From: a virus
Length of the DNA: 57,592 bases
IMG/VR virus record: IMGVR_UViG_3300030085_004520
Location: 10,863 to 68,454 of that record
Direction: 5' to 3' (one strand)
In this document: positions 31,101 through 38,600 of the stretch, piece after piece
Position numbering within the stretch: position 1 is the stretch's first letter
Layout of the letters: every line of letters starts with the position of its first letter
Program-made: the position numbers and the translations under genes
Notes under the pieces: generated by a model
Told to the model about the DNA's origin: nothing
Databases searched by the model: none
Seen by the model: only the letters and a program-made list of their open reading frames with translations

Positions 31101-31515
31101 AATAGATATATTCTTTTTTAGTAGGCCTTCTGTGGTTGTTTGCTGAACCAGAAGTAGCAGCAACCGACACAGAACCTAAATTGAAAATTACATGCCCGTT
31201 AGTTCTGGGGTATTCATTGTCAAAAATATAAAGATCTAAAGGGTTAGAAAGATTTGCCCATTCAAGCTTCTCTTTTGCTGAGCCATCATATGGATAATTG
31301 TTTTGTATATTGTCAATTGCAAAATCATAATATTCTCTTGCTGAGCCGAAAATGGCAAAGTTTGACGCCGTAGAGAAATCAAGAACATTTTCGTACTTAT
31401 ATTTATCTTTTATGTACTGTTCAATGTATTCAATGGACTCTACATCCTCATTTGCATCTGCAATGCTGATCAGTCCTTTAACACTTTTTGTCTTAAAGTA
31501 GTTCTTTAAACTCAT
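19159..31515 (-). CDS. Giant LamG-domain virion protein, probable tail/receptor-binding component
   Basis: A 4118-residue protein, by far the largest here. Three concanavalin A/LamG-like jelly-roll domains are visible by their repeated pattern of VEFWLKK or FSAWVYI at the start, SWHHYAI / TWHHIAI / SWNFVGV in the middle, VYVDG-type strand and a terminal IDEFRYW / IADVVYFDKAL / IADVCIFNKVL: about residues 165-350, 1215-1395 and 2880-3065. The second and third are followed by an AWYKMGDD / GWYRMGNE motif. LamG domains commonly bind glycans (established knowledge). The N-terminal region (SVKGLISIADANEDV, then a YPYDGSA and YPRTNG segment) resembles the start of other giant structural proteins in T4-like marine phages, from memory. 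It sits next to the gp6-type wedge genes. Likely a tail fibre or large baseplate component; receptor binding is inferred. Confidence 0.85.
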   Translation of the reverse strand: MSLKNYFKTKSVKGLISIADANEDVESIEYIEQYIKDKYKYENVLDFSTASNFAIFGSAREYYDFAIDNIQNNYPYDGSAKEKLEWANLSNPLDLYIFDNEYPRTNGHVIFNLGSVSVAATSGSANNHRRPTKKEYIYFVGGPNVGNTWDTGSYRGSNLEINGNKGNTVEFWLKKDGFSTSNRREVLLDVWSSGSLSDHHSYGRFTLELDQVNHAANKSPFVLTFKSGSSGVHQAQIGAVQLAASASDNSWHHYAITIQNTGSTLSVKTYVDGKLNHSTMTGSNVDSTHRKLIGVIGALSTAKAGQGESEDPPYNTPGNSNLGWGKLSGSIDEFRYWKVMRSSKDISRNYFTQVNGGTNTDESNTKLGVYFKFNEGIARTNAVGKVILDYAGRLSNGTFVNYTSSNRSVDSAIVQSGKATKEFQDPIIQTDNARLINFKTSKKNEGLERDLFNSSALINSVPAWILDQDEEDGGRGNTRKLLQIIGSYFDILYAQTTKVAQLKHISFSDYDEKPFPFMQQLLSSYGLDVDTMFLDASVLETFSDRTEKIKFENKLHDVKNMIYKNLYNCLVHINKAKGTEKAIRNILRTHGVDEELIELKTYSDGATYEIKPNYRADVHKSNTINFHRTDNQRATIFQYSSSFGLGSKSTEFPVRGYITGSQQNISTEGLSFTTEAEVYFPIIFDPSEHSKFIETPLTSSIYGAHTINQAISGDNLNWTTSTKDLASFNVLVSKESVNSKNARFQLTSRSGKIALQQSKLFKDVYSGKKWNLAFRLRPSGSSFSSSIVSGSVSKYIAELFGVQVEGGIVQDKFLLSQVLNKTDGEHFHKFSKRVFAGAERNHTVGAVVRPSDVQISYLRHWLNYLDDDTITQHAIDAKNIGIKDATRRAFSTQPSIDTDILNMDTLALNWTFETITGSTAGGNLVILDASSGSAKKVSQFGQLGQVLGYNHPGRGFGFPASSTASVLTQYFPTYRETGFENIKSSDMIQVLSEDDQTYTKESRPVDYMFVFEKSMYKVISQEMIDMFSTIEEYSNLIGDPINRYRPNYKAMEKARSKFFESVENVPSFERFMEFYRWIDTSLSSILDQFVPATAKKLSGIRNIVESHDLERNKYWTKFPTLEKKQSDPSANILGINELLYDWEHGHAPLTTNPRNNAVPGGDNNCLWRRDRAIRTTDAQVFGKRPINEKSIRFASNGDAVSIPDSDAFSIGDGTSDSPFSFSAWVYIGDVSADSGVFTSKRDSVAGTAEYFFGHTLGNINLFIYDGNTTNRLKYVSTGKLSSATWHHIAITYDGGATTPKHNGVNVYVDGAVFAGAKSTDGTYVASHNTATEPYIGATKNPTTNTFEDFIADVVYFDKALTAAEVSEIRNGGKVYDMNKFSAINNIIAWYKMGDDLDATGAGGIKDYINTNHATLIGGAAIVAQSPASDTYRVPLTGLNRNRETIRRIANTSVSGSTYAIRKLTKPYKLEAGFQHVLHGGDNFHLNKKKDFFKATTNPGSEDFISVTASNINVDTCPDVHVPRYRLEGGQVFEKKRYGGEANISDTNRDHDINTVLPFSLYTSSISNPVGYQKFIADEFKKGVDITNLHNDSYGDDREIPVQGPFQQQHVGGHFHRHLAMNTGSNLHRRGDRREAFFITASNGQLLVLNPDMAGRLGPEKFNTSFTGSYAGRVNFMREPLAKRPVNIRNIKTTTGSMHLGNYQHDYQVVLGTSVEMSKDHLVENIDKKYSVDMFLSQSSDLGGYITLKLGLDSEFSSSYFYGYKDRVRPEREVKKHLITSRFSAPGGPETAGNAHGGAHLDVATNQFSIYNSLNYRNLNTRLMLDVFSSERQEAFGHRFNSSITSSTPTASFHKVNRNNRYAGNFNNVSISNPGGGEHDIYIRSDNQFVQHQIPQSDLGYSWIRNSTIDTTGSFRGHQSRFTHPVGLSNETSSAPLFVSASDIGSVATNAGIFGSDPSNNYIRSPQRLVLFNKDFVLNGGTISIGGTKQLSEFEAIDFAGLNSYIVENVDTSTNTQGNEQNADDIDLTVTTTAYSTGIYRLSPFTSSYLNPALIAQSDGAKSNEANLGESERVNQYSLFRAGLIGNEALNPFRSNEILNGYSYYFLLNALNHNRGNFYGFNPWNQLRAGQKPVARHMRKKNLYNFVARKIQLPLGTNEDANPDRFRFRTPAPFVDSTYSWPDNISFEKRQRARRVDSPLTQFVEPVASTNNMPVRFENFYVRQPDGSLAKPSAGNVDAKPHAVQTISITYDNAFNNFANEDMRDFLKISDLNPPTFLERFVGNSSIVDANRVKVGRNIFPKEENLFLQKIRGRENFENGWADIRQRRIYSEVVGTQGETFHQGSRWPLDGESTFGVNNPFKLGSPELLTKRGEGELLNSAGIYRGGTLGRVESPKASAIYARKFPETPQVYRIKIKQNPFSYTAMSGAGTATGSLREASFYIGSPKADAIGRYFITIVPPHHPDTTTRFPESTLAYIKLSESATTTRAAVDQIVDGLNSYVGQDGFSTTPFVFKDVARALVATNDSVMIQMFQSYENSVIPYDTSFGKQIRGGFTGIQDQTNTSFRMTGSNQALNSLYNVPKVQFGMLTAESNMPSTVASDVPYEDRASAAAAFFSISISRNTYLAGTAKYEVGSPWHSGRYRKENHEPSTEKSYESYSDWSEQLRKFKDYSVIPEYRISEEMTNYVGVNADDPFFDCPQKDFLRLTGSNESFKDSSKNDFYEVLSHSDFIKNFNVTYNQLKKIDSRTVADEISLTCNAVKKLLPYEGFYPSQRMTQIANLFNQSYGPQSPHLGEKYGDSAAIPNYRNIVAPFYAPGIAFNSIKSGIAVDYPLFVPMKDRPFIAFTTNFIANDDNKVMIGSGHDWQHVLTGSARSAPVGGISFAAWIKPVTSAHDRTIISFGGTSGTAPGIKLFLPSSTGSLSLQLIDTNGDTIVYNIGTAADAPGPINASSWNFVGVSIARSTATSGSVMFHVNGVTRTGSLSSGTSADVDRNALRIAGKCMIGNSAEHATSKAFYGRIADVCIFNKVLEQPDFKGLYGGGASERGPWRPDMCVRPEKVDGLVGWYRMGNETGQMTLSSSVFTDQNLTNRATMQNKAWPMYSVKHFQRSFSDTDIQSNLGGSNLNLRLSQFNTGSEYISGVVTHSGFPMDEPGMGRDDESADNYRPAMSITTASFSGFTQNAGNTSGIVPESSLVGAFQYPSYITGSHYNETADGGIPRIGSASWGYYRTPNSPQDGTATYWQQGSKKYGIQRIERVPFEAIIDPRLLKSNEIKDTGAGLEERFVIYDTEPHPSASLQPCAYSKFQTQQDVVKTIINFPFESATTSFVSQSSYISYVRLHTHERWRDRSGYANNFGYVTIYFQNEDADGTEPSHDFGFLAQAVGSDSYNKDLIVRFGNNISTNKFVGDLADTLNRIVPGLTVRQSTDKQLEIINGEVTFSHISGLTGSGNHVETSFLTTKFPKTSFDDEGNVVCIVGQPVTSSALTSSLNLTSIKAIGDTLYTHAANNFYAESMNFFLQGGSSTVLASADTPQTTVDYGKTYKMKIRLSRVNAGKDFPIYNLPQAFGPAVDASFSPNKGTGTETDFVKTPAASVDVVAHGYSGYTPPHYDKFAEVEYTFTPDESENYEASNIGAIETIINRISIDNKTSPTIRYNRFIKATGSNYVDRNDGLTALGQSLGGIDERTKITITGFTDAHFNTADTIAVTASFNKKSAMQLSASFRGLGLSDSSLVSVFRNDESSQDVLRKQLIIQSKWECPNINFSNATPKKARISGISVPKGLWHQKGEDREVARIDILPPDDANVGDLSELLGMKFRSNGKDIKTKTRTIGLTQDRKVISEAVVAVPFRVLSTGEKQFFPFSDEAIKRIYQSVKLYPGHAKYKSDDTSLGTVEDLLQDLRSGTNTTLQALPTIAQEKFVDRMVRAMINHVLPPRMDFLRYNNQDSGKYIKPFLMYIFPFHHTLNKNDLQNIWQNLPPDIAKETYNRTGDGLEDSVTVKHPVLGSPLEHAILNDKMESVRWMIFKVKKSAQKDYFRKLDIDRLPFNHPDRNLEEEEMFKCGFNWPYDFFSLVELVKLKADITFAKFDRAPRPGSLPPERENMFEILGVADPRERPDTD

Positions 31516-33449
31516 TACCTTTCAACTCTAAACTTAAAAATCTTATCCTGTATAACCTGTCTTCCGTTAACATCATACATAAACTGTATGCCGTATGAAT
31601 AGCCAGACTCAAAATTAGACATATCCATATCAAAATAATTGCCCTCTTTATCATAGGAAAGTTTTGTATACTTACCTTGCTGACCACTTCCAGTTCCAAA
31701 AGATATGACATCTAGTGTGTCAATGATCCTAAAAATTCTATAATAACCGTCTTCAATCGTATAGTTTTCAGCCTTATTTGATGCAACAGTGTAAATGTTT
31801 GGCTGCCAATCTTTTGGTCTAACATACAGTCTAAATCTAGCTCTATCGGACTGTGCATATGTAGACTTAAGATTTGTTATGCTGGTTACATATCTACCAC
31901 TGGCATTGTAATCACTTGCACTGTGCTTCTTAACCTTAAAGACAGAGCCAGTAACAAGCTGAATGCCCTGTGGTCTTTTTGTTGGCTTACTCCAAACCTC
32001 AAAAATCTCTTTCTCAGATCCAGTGAAAGCAAACGAAGCAGAATAAATACCAGTGCTTACCCAACCACCCGTAACAACAGTGGCGTTATTGACTGTTACA
32101 CCACCACCTATCGGTAGTGATTTAGCTTTAATAACTTTGTTTTTAATATTACCAGACGGAAAAACCTGAAGGTGTATAGTGGTATGACCTCTGTTGCTAC
32201 CGGAATTTGCGCCGAGCACTGGAATATTTTTAAGCTGACCTCTTACAATATTGTAAAGATACAAGGTATTTAAATTGTCTTCACCGCTCATTAAAGAGCT
32301 GCTCATGTAAAAACTGTTTCTATCATCTCCAATAGAATCATCCCAGCGTGCTTCAATCATAGGTCGCTTATAGAAAAACTCTGTGGTCCTAGAAAAGAAC
32401 TTTTTGGTATAATACGATCTATTTCTACTACCATCATCAAAAGCGCCTGACATCTTGAGTAGGACACCGTAGTTCTTTCTTTCAGGGTCAGTTCCTGCTT
32501 CACCTTTAATCCACTCTTCAACAAGAGGTGTGATGTTAACTTCTAAGTTCTCAGTGCCCTTTACAAAGCTTTGCTTGAAGTGTGGCAAATTTTTACCAGC
32601 AGTATACCCAACTTCATGAAAGTCACCACCTTGAGTTGTCCACCTATCGCGACCACCGTGTTGAACTGTTGTAACAGTTGCATGTGCAGTGTTTACAGTG
32701 CCCTGGAAAGATCCAGACTGACCCGCTGAGCCAGTAGTAGTTATTCTCACAGTCGCCCCAGTTGAATCAGTAGTATCTTCAAATGATATGGAAGCAGATA
32801 AGCCTGTTACTCCAGTATGAATAGATCCACTAAAAATTCTAGCCATCTGTCTGACGTGTGTTATGGAGCCAGTGAAAGGAATTACGATCTCTCTACCAGG
32901 CAGTGCCAATGAGTGACCTACACCATCAGTCTCAAAAACAAAGTTAAATCTTCTGTTGGTTGCATCATAAAGACTAATATACTTGTGCTTTAAATTTCCT
33001 TTTGTAGCATTCAAAAATTTAATATCAGTTATATTTGGAACTTTTGTGTTTGAAGCAAATACCCAGTTGGAAATATCTTCATCTGAATACTCTTCCATGT
33101 CCAAGCCAGTGCCCTCATTCCAAGATTTAGAAATTGGCAATACTGCCATGTCAAAATTTTTAGGTAGCGTTTGGCCGTGTGGGGCATTAAAGACTCTAAG
33201 AAAAAATTTTACATTGCCAGAAACTGGAAGATTTCCAAGATTTCTTTCCTGAAGTATGTCTGATACTGGAAAGTTTAATAACGCTCTGGCTTGCTCCAGT
33301 GAACTTGATGACTCTTGACCTAAAATAGAAAAAACTTCCAATATGTCAGATGCACCCATGTTAGAGCCCGTGCCTCTGTTTTGAAGATTAGACTTAAAGG
33401 CATTGGTGATTGTGTTGTCAGCGTTACAGAAAAATCTCTTTATAGCCAT
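31515..33449 (-). CDS. Virion structural protein with jelly-roll-like N-terminal domain
   Basis: A 644-residue protein that overlaps the giant LamG gene and the gp6-type gene by one base at each end (TAATG). Residues about 50-140 show the ARALLNFPVSDI ... VKFFLRVF ... SWNEGTG pattern that resembles DNRLRE/carbohydrate-binding-like modules, in which a tryptophan follows an RVFNxP strand; this is a weak, by-eye match. The remaining residues are Ser/Thr/Gly-rich, beta-like. Position between gp6 and the LamG giant suggests it links the baseplate to that fibre-like protein (inference). Confidence 0.75.
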   Translation of the reverse strand: MAIKRFFCNADNTITNAFKSNLQNRGTGSNMGASDILEVFSILGQESSSSLEQARALLNFPVSDILQERNLGNLPVSGNVKFFLRVFNAPHGQTLPKNFDMAVLPISKSWNEGTGLDMEEYSDEDISNWVFASNTKVPNITDIKFLNATKGNLKHKYISLYDATNRRFNFVFETDGVGHSLALPGREIVIPFTGSITHVRQMARIFSGSIHTGVTGLSASISFEDTTDSTGATVRITTTGSAGQSGSFQGTVNTAHATVTTVQHGGRDRWTTQGGDFHEVGYTAGKNLPHFKQSFVKGTENLEVNITPLVEEWIKGEAGTDPERKNYGVLLKMSGAFDDGSRNRSYYTKKFFSRTTEFFYKRPMIEARWDDSIGDDRNSFYMSSSLMSGEDNLNTLYLYNIVRGQLKNIPVLGANSGSNRGHTTIHLQVFPSGNIKNKVIKAKSLPIGGGVTVNNATVVTGGWVSTGIYSASFAFTGSEKEIFEVWSKPTKRPQGIQLVTGSVFKVKKHSASDYNASGRYVTSITNLKSTYAQSDRARFRLYVRPKDWQPNIYTVASNKAENYTIEDGYYRIFRIIDTLDVISFGTGSGQQGKYTKLSYDKEGNYFDMDMSNFESGYSYGIQFMYDVNGRQVIQDKIFKFRVER

Positions 33450-35248
33450 TAGATAACAGTACCCTTAATATCTCTATCGGGATATTTTAATTCAAAAATA
33501 CCAATTCGTGTAGGTAAATTAACAACCCTTCCGTCAGATGAGGTATTGTTAGATACACTAAATGTATTTCTAGAATAACCTATACCGTTTTTATTGACGA
33601 TAGTTAAATTAGTCACATCAAGTATTTCAGGAACCTTTTTTAACTCACTATAAATATTTCCCATATACAAAGGCTCGCCAATATCCATCTTAACAGCAAA
33701 CAAAGACCTCAGCCTTCTATTTGCATTTGAGATAGCTTCGTGACTTGAAGCATCCCTTCTTATAACAATATCATAATTGACGCCAAAATTGTAAATAATT
33801 GCGTCTAAAATATCAACTGTATCATTAATCATTCTAGCATCATTTAAGTAAGTTCTTAAATTAAATTTAACAGTTCTGTTTGTTTCGCTCAAATGACCCT
33901 GCTCATTTTGAGAGATAACATGCAAATTTAAGTTTCTTTTGAAAGAATCACTGTCTTTAAAAATTGCACATCTCTTTATAGCACCAAATTTACTTGGCAT
34001 TGAATAGACCATATTAACATAATCCAAATTAGTAACCGCTCTAGACTGAGAAGCGAAAGCACCTTTGGCTCTCATTTTTATTTCGTCTACGGTTGGTAAA
34101 GATATGTCTCCTGTAATAGGTTCAGGGTTTGAAACCTCCATAGCTGATATCATTTGGCTTACAACTTTTTGATCCAAGTTTGTTTCGCTTTCAAACTCAA
34201 CATTAACAGACACCTTGTTTTTAATACTCATAACTGAAGCGTTTACAAATTCTTGCGTGTTTTGCCTATATCTAATTGTGAGTTCAGTGTTTGCTGGTGC
34301 TATACCCATTTTATCATTGTTAGTTAGTCTAACTGGGTCAAATGTTGAATCAGAATAATATGTTTTTGCATGTCGGCGCATGACCACCTTAGACGGATCA
34401 AGAACAGACCCACTGATATCAGGAAGTGGAGATCCATGACCAAATTGAATTGTTGAGACATTCCTATTGTGTTGCACAGTGAACCTTCTTGGAACTGCCA
34501 CTTTTCTTATTAAATTAGCTGTATCGTTTTTAGATGTTGAATCATAAGAAGGATTTGAGATAGGGCGATAAACAACCTCTTGAGATAGGCTATCTACCTC
34601 AAAATATTCATTACCCTCAGAATCAACCACTGACAATATTTCTGCAATATTAGTGTCTACGACATTTACCTTGAAAAACTTCTTAAAATTGCCAACAGGC
34701 TTTACAATCGTTTTAGTTATACCAGAGACAACTCTGCCTGCTGCTTTTACTGCATAGTGAGTTGGCAAACCAGAACCATCAACATTAGAAACTGTGACTG
34801 TGCTAGATCTTAAAAATCTTATGTCATCAAGTAAAGTAAAAGTTGCGCCCTCATCGTTAGAAACTTGAGAGCCAGCCTTTATTGTTGGAAAGTATCTGTA
34901 GTCAGGACTACCGTCGCTTTTTCTAGCTGGTAGCTTAACTATAAAATCAACCAAACCATAAGATGACATGGATTGATTAAAATTGTACCCCAAAGCTCTG
35001 GATAATTTTATAACATTTTGATACTCAGCAGCCGTCTCCATAAAGCTTTCATTTGCTTGATAGTCTAAATAAAAAGACAAGACATCACCAACATATGAAA
35101 CTGTGTCAATCATCAGAGAGCCAAAACCAGCTTTGTTAAAGTCTTTAAATGTTGTCGGATAATATCTTTTTGCGTGCTCAATTAAACTTTTTCTAATTGA
35201 ATCAAAATCTCTTGAAGTATAATCTATTGGAACAATTTTTTTTGACAT
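33449..35248 (-). CDS. Baseplate wedge protein, gp6/baseplate J-like
   Basis: A 599-residue protein resembling T4 gp6, which forms the inner ring of the wedges in a contractile-tail baseplate. The N-terminus carries the family hallmark: DYTSRDFDSIRKSLI, then FGSLMIDTVSYVGDVLSFYL, then QANESFMETA and IKLSRALGY. The region around residues 340-470 (NKVSVNVEFES, VDEIKMRAKGAFASQSRAVT, LDYVNMV) corresponds to the baseplate J region. Gene order fits: it is immediately followed in the direction of transcription by other structural genes and preceded by the gp25-type gene. It shows that the phage is a myovirus. Confidence 0.9.
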   Translation of the reverse strand: MSKKIVPIDYTSRDFDSIRKSLIEHAKRYYPTTFKDFNKAGFGSLMIDTVSYVGDVLSFYLDYQANESFMETAAEYQNVIKLSRALGYNFNQSMSSYGLVDFIVKLPARKSDGSPDYRYFPTIKAGSQVSNDEGATFTLLDDIRFLRSSTVTVSNVDGSGLPTHYAVKAAGRVVSGITKTIVKPVGNFKKFFKVNVVDTNIAEILSVVDSEGNEYFEVDSLSQEVVYRPISNPSYDSTSKNDTANLIRKVAVPRRFTVQHNRNVSTIQFGHGSPLPDISGSVLDPSKVVMRRHAKTYYSDSTFDPVRLTNNDKMGIAPANTELTIRYRQNTQEFVNASVMSIKNKVSVNVEFESETNLDQKVVSQMISAMEVSNPEPITGDISLPTVDEIKMRAKGAFASQSRAVTNLDYVNMVYSMPSKFGAIKRCAIFKDSDSFKRNLNLHVISQNEQGHLSETNRTVKFNLRTYLNDARMINDTVDILDAIIYNFGVNYDIVIRRDASSHEAISNANRRLRSLFAVKMDIGEPLYMGNIYSELKKVPEILDVTNLTIVNKNGIGYSRNTFSVSNNTSSDGRVVNLPTRIGIFELKYPDRDIKGTVI

Positions 35249-35260
35249 GTGAATTCCTCA

Positions 35261-35656
35261 CTAATAATTAGTTTGAGCTAAATTTATTGTTAGAGTATCT
35301 AAATCATCAGTGGGTAAAAATTTATATTTAATATTTACTCCCAACATGTTGTCATCAGTAAATTGAGTGCCATCAGGAGAATTTATTTCAACATCAATAA
35401 TTTGCAAAAACGGCATATATCTTTTAACCTGTCTTTTGATTTCTGATCTGATTTTTCCAACAACACCCTCTGAAACTTGTAAGAATAAATAATTTCTTAT
35501 GCCTACGCCAAAATTGGGGTCCATAACTCTTTCACCTGGTGCTGTTAAAACCAAACTTTTTAAATTTTGACGAACTTGTTCATTTATAGTTTTAGTTAAT
35601 CTGTATCCATCAGTGTTATCAAACTGCAACGGTAGTTTTGGGCCTATACCTGCCAT
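35261..35656 (-). CDS. Baseplate wedge protein, gp25/GPW-like
   Basis: A 131-residue member of the T4 gp25 / P2 gpW family, a core wedge component that triggers sheath contraction and is also found in type VI secretion (TssE). Visible family features: the NEQVRQNLKSLVLTAPGERV segment with the conserved Gly-Glu-Arg, MDPNFGVGIRNYLF, and the C-terminal strand VNIKYKFLP. Length fits the family (about 115-150 residues). It overlaps the 2257-residue gene by a TAATG and is followed by the gp6-type gene, a conserved baseplate order in myoviruses. Confidence 0.92.
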   Translation of the reverse strand: MAGIGPKLPLQFDNTDGYRLTKTINEQVRQNLKSLVLTAPGERVMDPNFGVGIRNYLFLQVSEGVVGKIRSEIKRQVKRYMPFLQIIDVEINSPDGTQFTDDNMLGVNIKYKFLPTDDLDTLTINLAQTNY

Positions 35657-38600
35657 TATGAATCCTCCTCTTTAGTGTCGTCTTCGCATCTTTGAAGCTC
35701 CATCTTTTGTCCATCACCATTTATGATATTCCCTTTTGTATCACGTATTGGATCTCCCGAACCTGCTGGACAGTTAGCTTCCCTCTTCTTCTTGTTCGGA
35801 TCTTCACCAGACAAGTGAGGCAAAGACAAAGCCAAAAGGCCGAGTGGTGTTAGTGGTAGACCATATGCCTTACTTGATGAATCACCTGATATAGCATTAA
35901 ATGTGTGTGTTAGCGAGTTTGTAAGGCCTTTCACTCCAAAAGGAAAAGTAAATATATTACTCATCAGTGCAATTGATAAACCAACATCTACAGGTGCACC
36001 AACGGTAACTGGGATGTATTGATCGCTTTTTAGTCCTGAGTTTATAGTTTTGTTTGGAAAAGTATACATTGGCATTCTAAGAGATCTTATACCAGCACCA
36101 TCTCTTAAAACACACGGATCTTCAGAAGCTATTTGATTCATCTTTGCATAACCTGGATCTAAAGAGCTTGCCAGACCTCTTATCAAGGTAATTGGGGTCT
36201 GCGCGACGACCTTTGCTATTTGTGGTGCAAAATCACCCATTAAATTGTTAGCTACATCACCAGATGGACCATTAGAAGTCATGTTTGACTCTATAACTGA
36301 ATATGACTCTGCTGCAGGCACTTGAGTCTTGTCACCTATACCAAATTCTCCAGGGTTGGTATTTGATCCTTTATTTTTGAGAATCCTGTAAGTGCTTCTT
36401 ATCGCACCTCTAGTGCCGCCAAGCAGATCTGCAAATCTATCGGTAGAGTCAAAGAACCCGTGCTCATTAACAAAATACATGGAGGCCATTCTATCAAGCG
36501 GAAAAATGTCGTTGAACAATACTTTAATATTTTGTGATTTTATTTTAGCTTTATTTAATTTAGCAGTGCCGTAAGTTACGCCCTTGTTTTCCAGCCCAAG
36601 AAATTCTTCAAAAAGCTTTTCTCTATAAGCCGTAATAAAAACCTGGCCTGGGTATGTGCCAGATCTAACACCGCTGCGGGTCTCAGAATCATTACCAATA
36701 TCATCATAACAATCAACTGATATTTCATGATTTGCAACTTCAAAAGAATTATTAAATGAAGCTTGTATGTCAAAAACCGTTGCTGATGTGCTGCTGTTGC
36801 TAGAACCTGCCAGATTATTCTCTTTGTAGTGCCTATGAAATTTCACTGGTCCAAGTTTCATTGAGTTTGAAATTGGTCTCCACTCAGGCGTTCTCTCGCC
36901 AGTTATTATACTACTTGGGACCAAAGGGTTTCTGAATTTTACTTGATCGTATAAAGACGGCCACGTTAGCAAATTAAGACTTGCTGCAACTTCTGCAAGG
37001 TCCCTCCTTCCAAGACCTAAATAAGCAAGCACAGCCTTCTCAGTATTGGCCTCGCCAAACGTTGAGGGTCCATCTGCATATAACGCTGTTTCATATCCCT
37101 GCTGATTTCTTCCGCTAACATACACCATTCTAATACCGACTCTTAAATATTTTTTCATTAATCCATATGGTGTATCATATGTTCTATCATTATAAACATA
37201 TGTTAAACTGTTATCAAATCTAGAAGTGTCAACCCTTTTAACAAAACGATTAAAAGTATCTTGATCCATTCTTTGTGCTGCCATGCACTGGATGTCTACA
37301 TGTATTTCACCACCAGAATCTGAAGAGTCATCCTCTGATTGTCCAGACCTATATAGAAAAGGCCATGCCCCCTCATTCGCATCTGGAAATGCTTTGCGAT
37401 AGTAGCCCAAACACTTTGAAACATAATTAGGATCATTTGCCTTTGGATTGTGAATTTTGTAGTAATACTCTAGCATAAAAAAACCTGAATTTTTCTTTAG
37501 TTCTTGATTGAGAATTACATCTAAGTTTTCGTTGCTACTAAATGACTCTTGTTTATCATCAGATTTTAAAATGTAACTTTGTTCGCCTCGGGCAACACTA
37601 CTATAACCATAAGGTACAAATTTAGGCACAGATGTTATTCCGTTTGATAAATCGTTAAAATATTGCTCATGGAATGATGTATAATCAGACTCAAACAATT
37701 CATTAGTAATCTTTTCAATTTCATTTTTAGTACTTGTAAATATTTTTGCAACCAAAGAAGAAATAGCCTCTTTTTCATCTTTTAAATTAGCAATCTTCTT
37801 TATCTGATCGTAAAAATTAATTTTATATCTGTTTGAATTACTAAATTCAGTTTCTAAGGTTTGAATCATATAATCAACAAAAAAGTCATATATAAATTTT
37901 TGTTCCAACATGTATGTTAAACTAAAACGAGATGAAATAAAAATTGACTTTAAGGCAAACTCTACTACAAACGTCTTGATATAAATAAAAACAAGTTGGT
38001 CTGAAAAACTTTCTTCTAGTGGTCCAGGTTTTGAGAAGTCTCTATTTAATGGATTGAACTCTTCTCTAGATAATGAATCTTTGTAATCTTGCAGAGCAGA
38101 CTTTCTTACCTCCTCAAAATCTATAACTCCTTTAGTCTTTTTTAGGCATCTAATACCGTTTGAGAAATCTTCTATATACTTGGAAGAAATTTTTTCAGAT
38201 AAAAGCTGTAACTCCTGCTTGTTAAAAAACTTTGATTTAGCAACACTTTGTGCGATTTGATCCATAATATATTGTGCAGTAAAAGCATACTGACCTGCAT
38301 TAAATTCTGCCGTGTCGCCATCATCAACATCAAATTTTTTGCCTATGACACTTGTGTATATTTGATTGTTTCTGCTAAAACCAATATCTGTAAACCTAGA
38401 ATTGTTTTTGTAGTAAGTGTCAACTTCTGGAGAACTGTTATCGTTAAATACATTTCTTCTCTGTTCAGCTAATTGAACTGTTTTTGATACTGAATCACAC
38501 AACAACTTAGCAAAAGCTTCTGGTCTCAATAGCTTTTTAACATCTGAATCTAACCCTGGGCTTGTTGATTCAATTAAACTAGACATCTCTTCACTTAAAT

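Noticed and set aside
19159-31515. Diversity-generating retroelement target in the giant LamG protein
   Set aside because: No reverse transcriptase, template repeat or variable-repeat pair was seen in the window.
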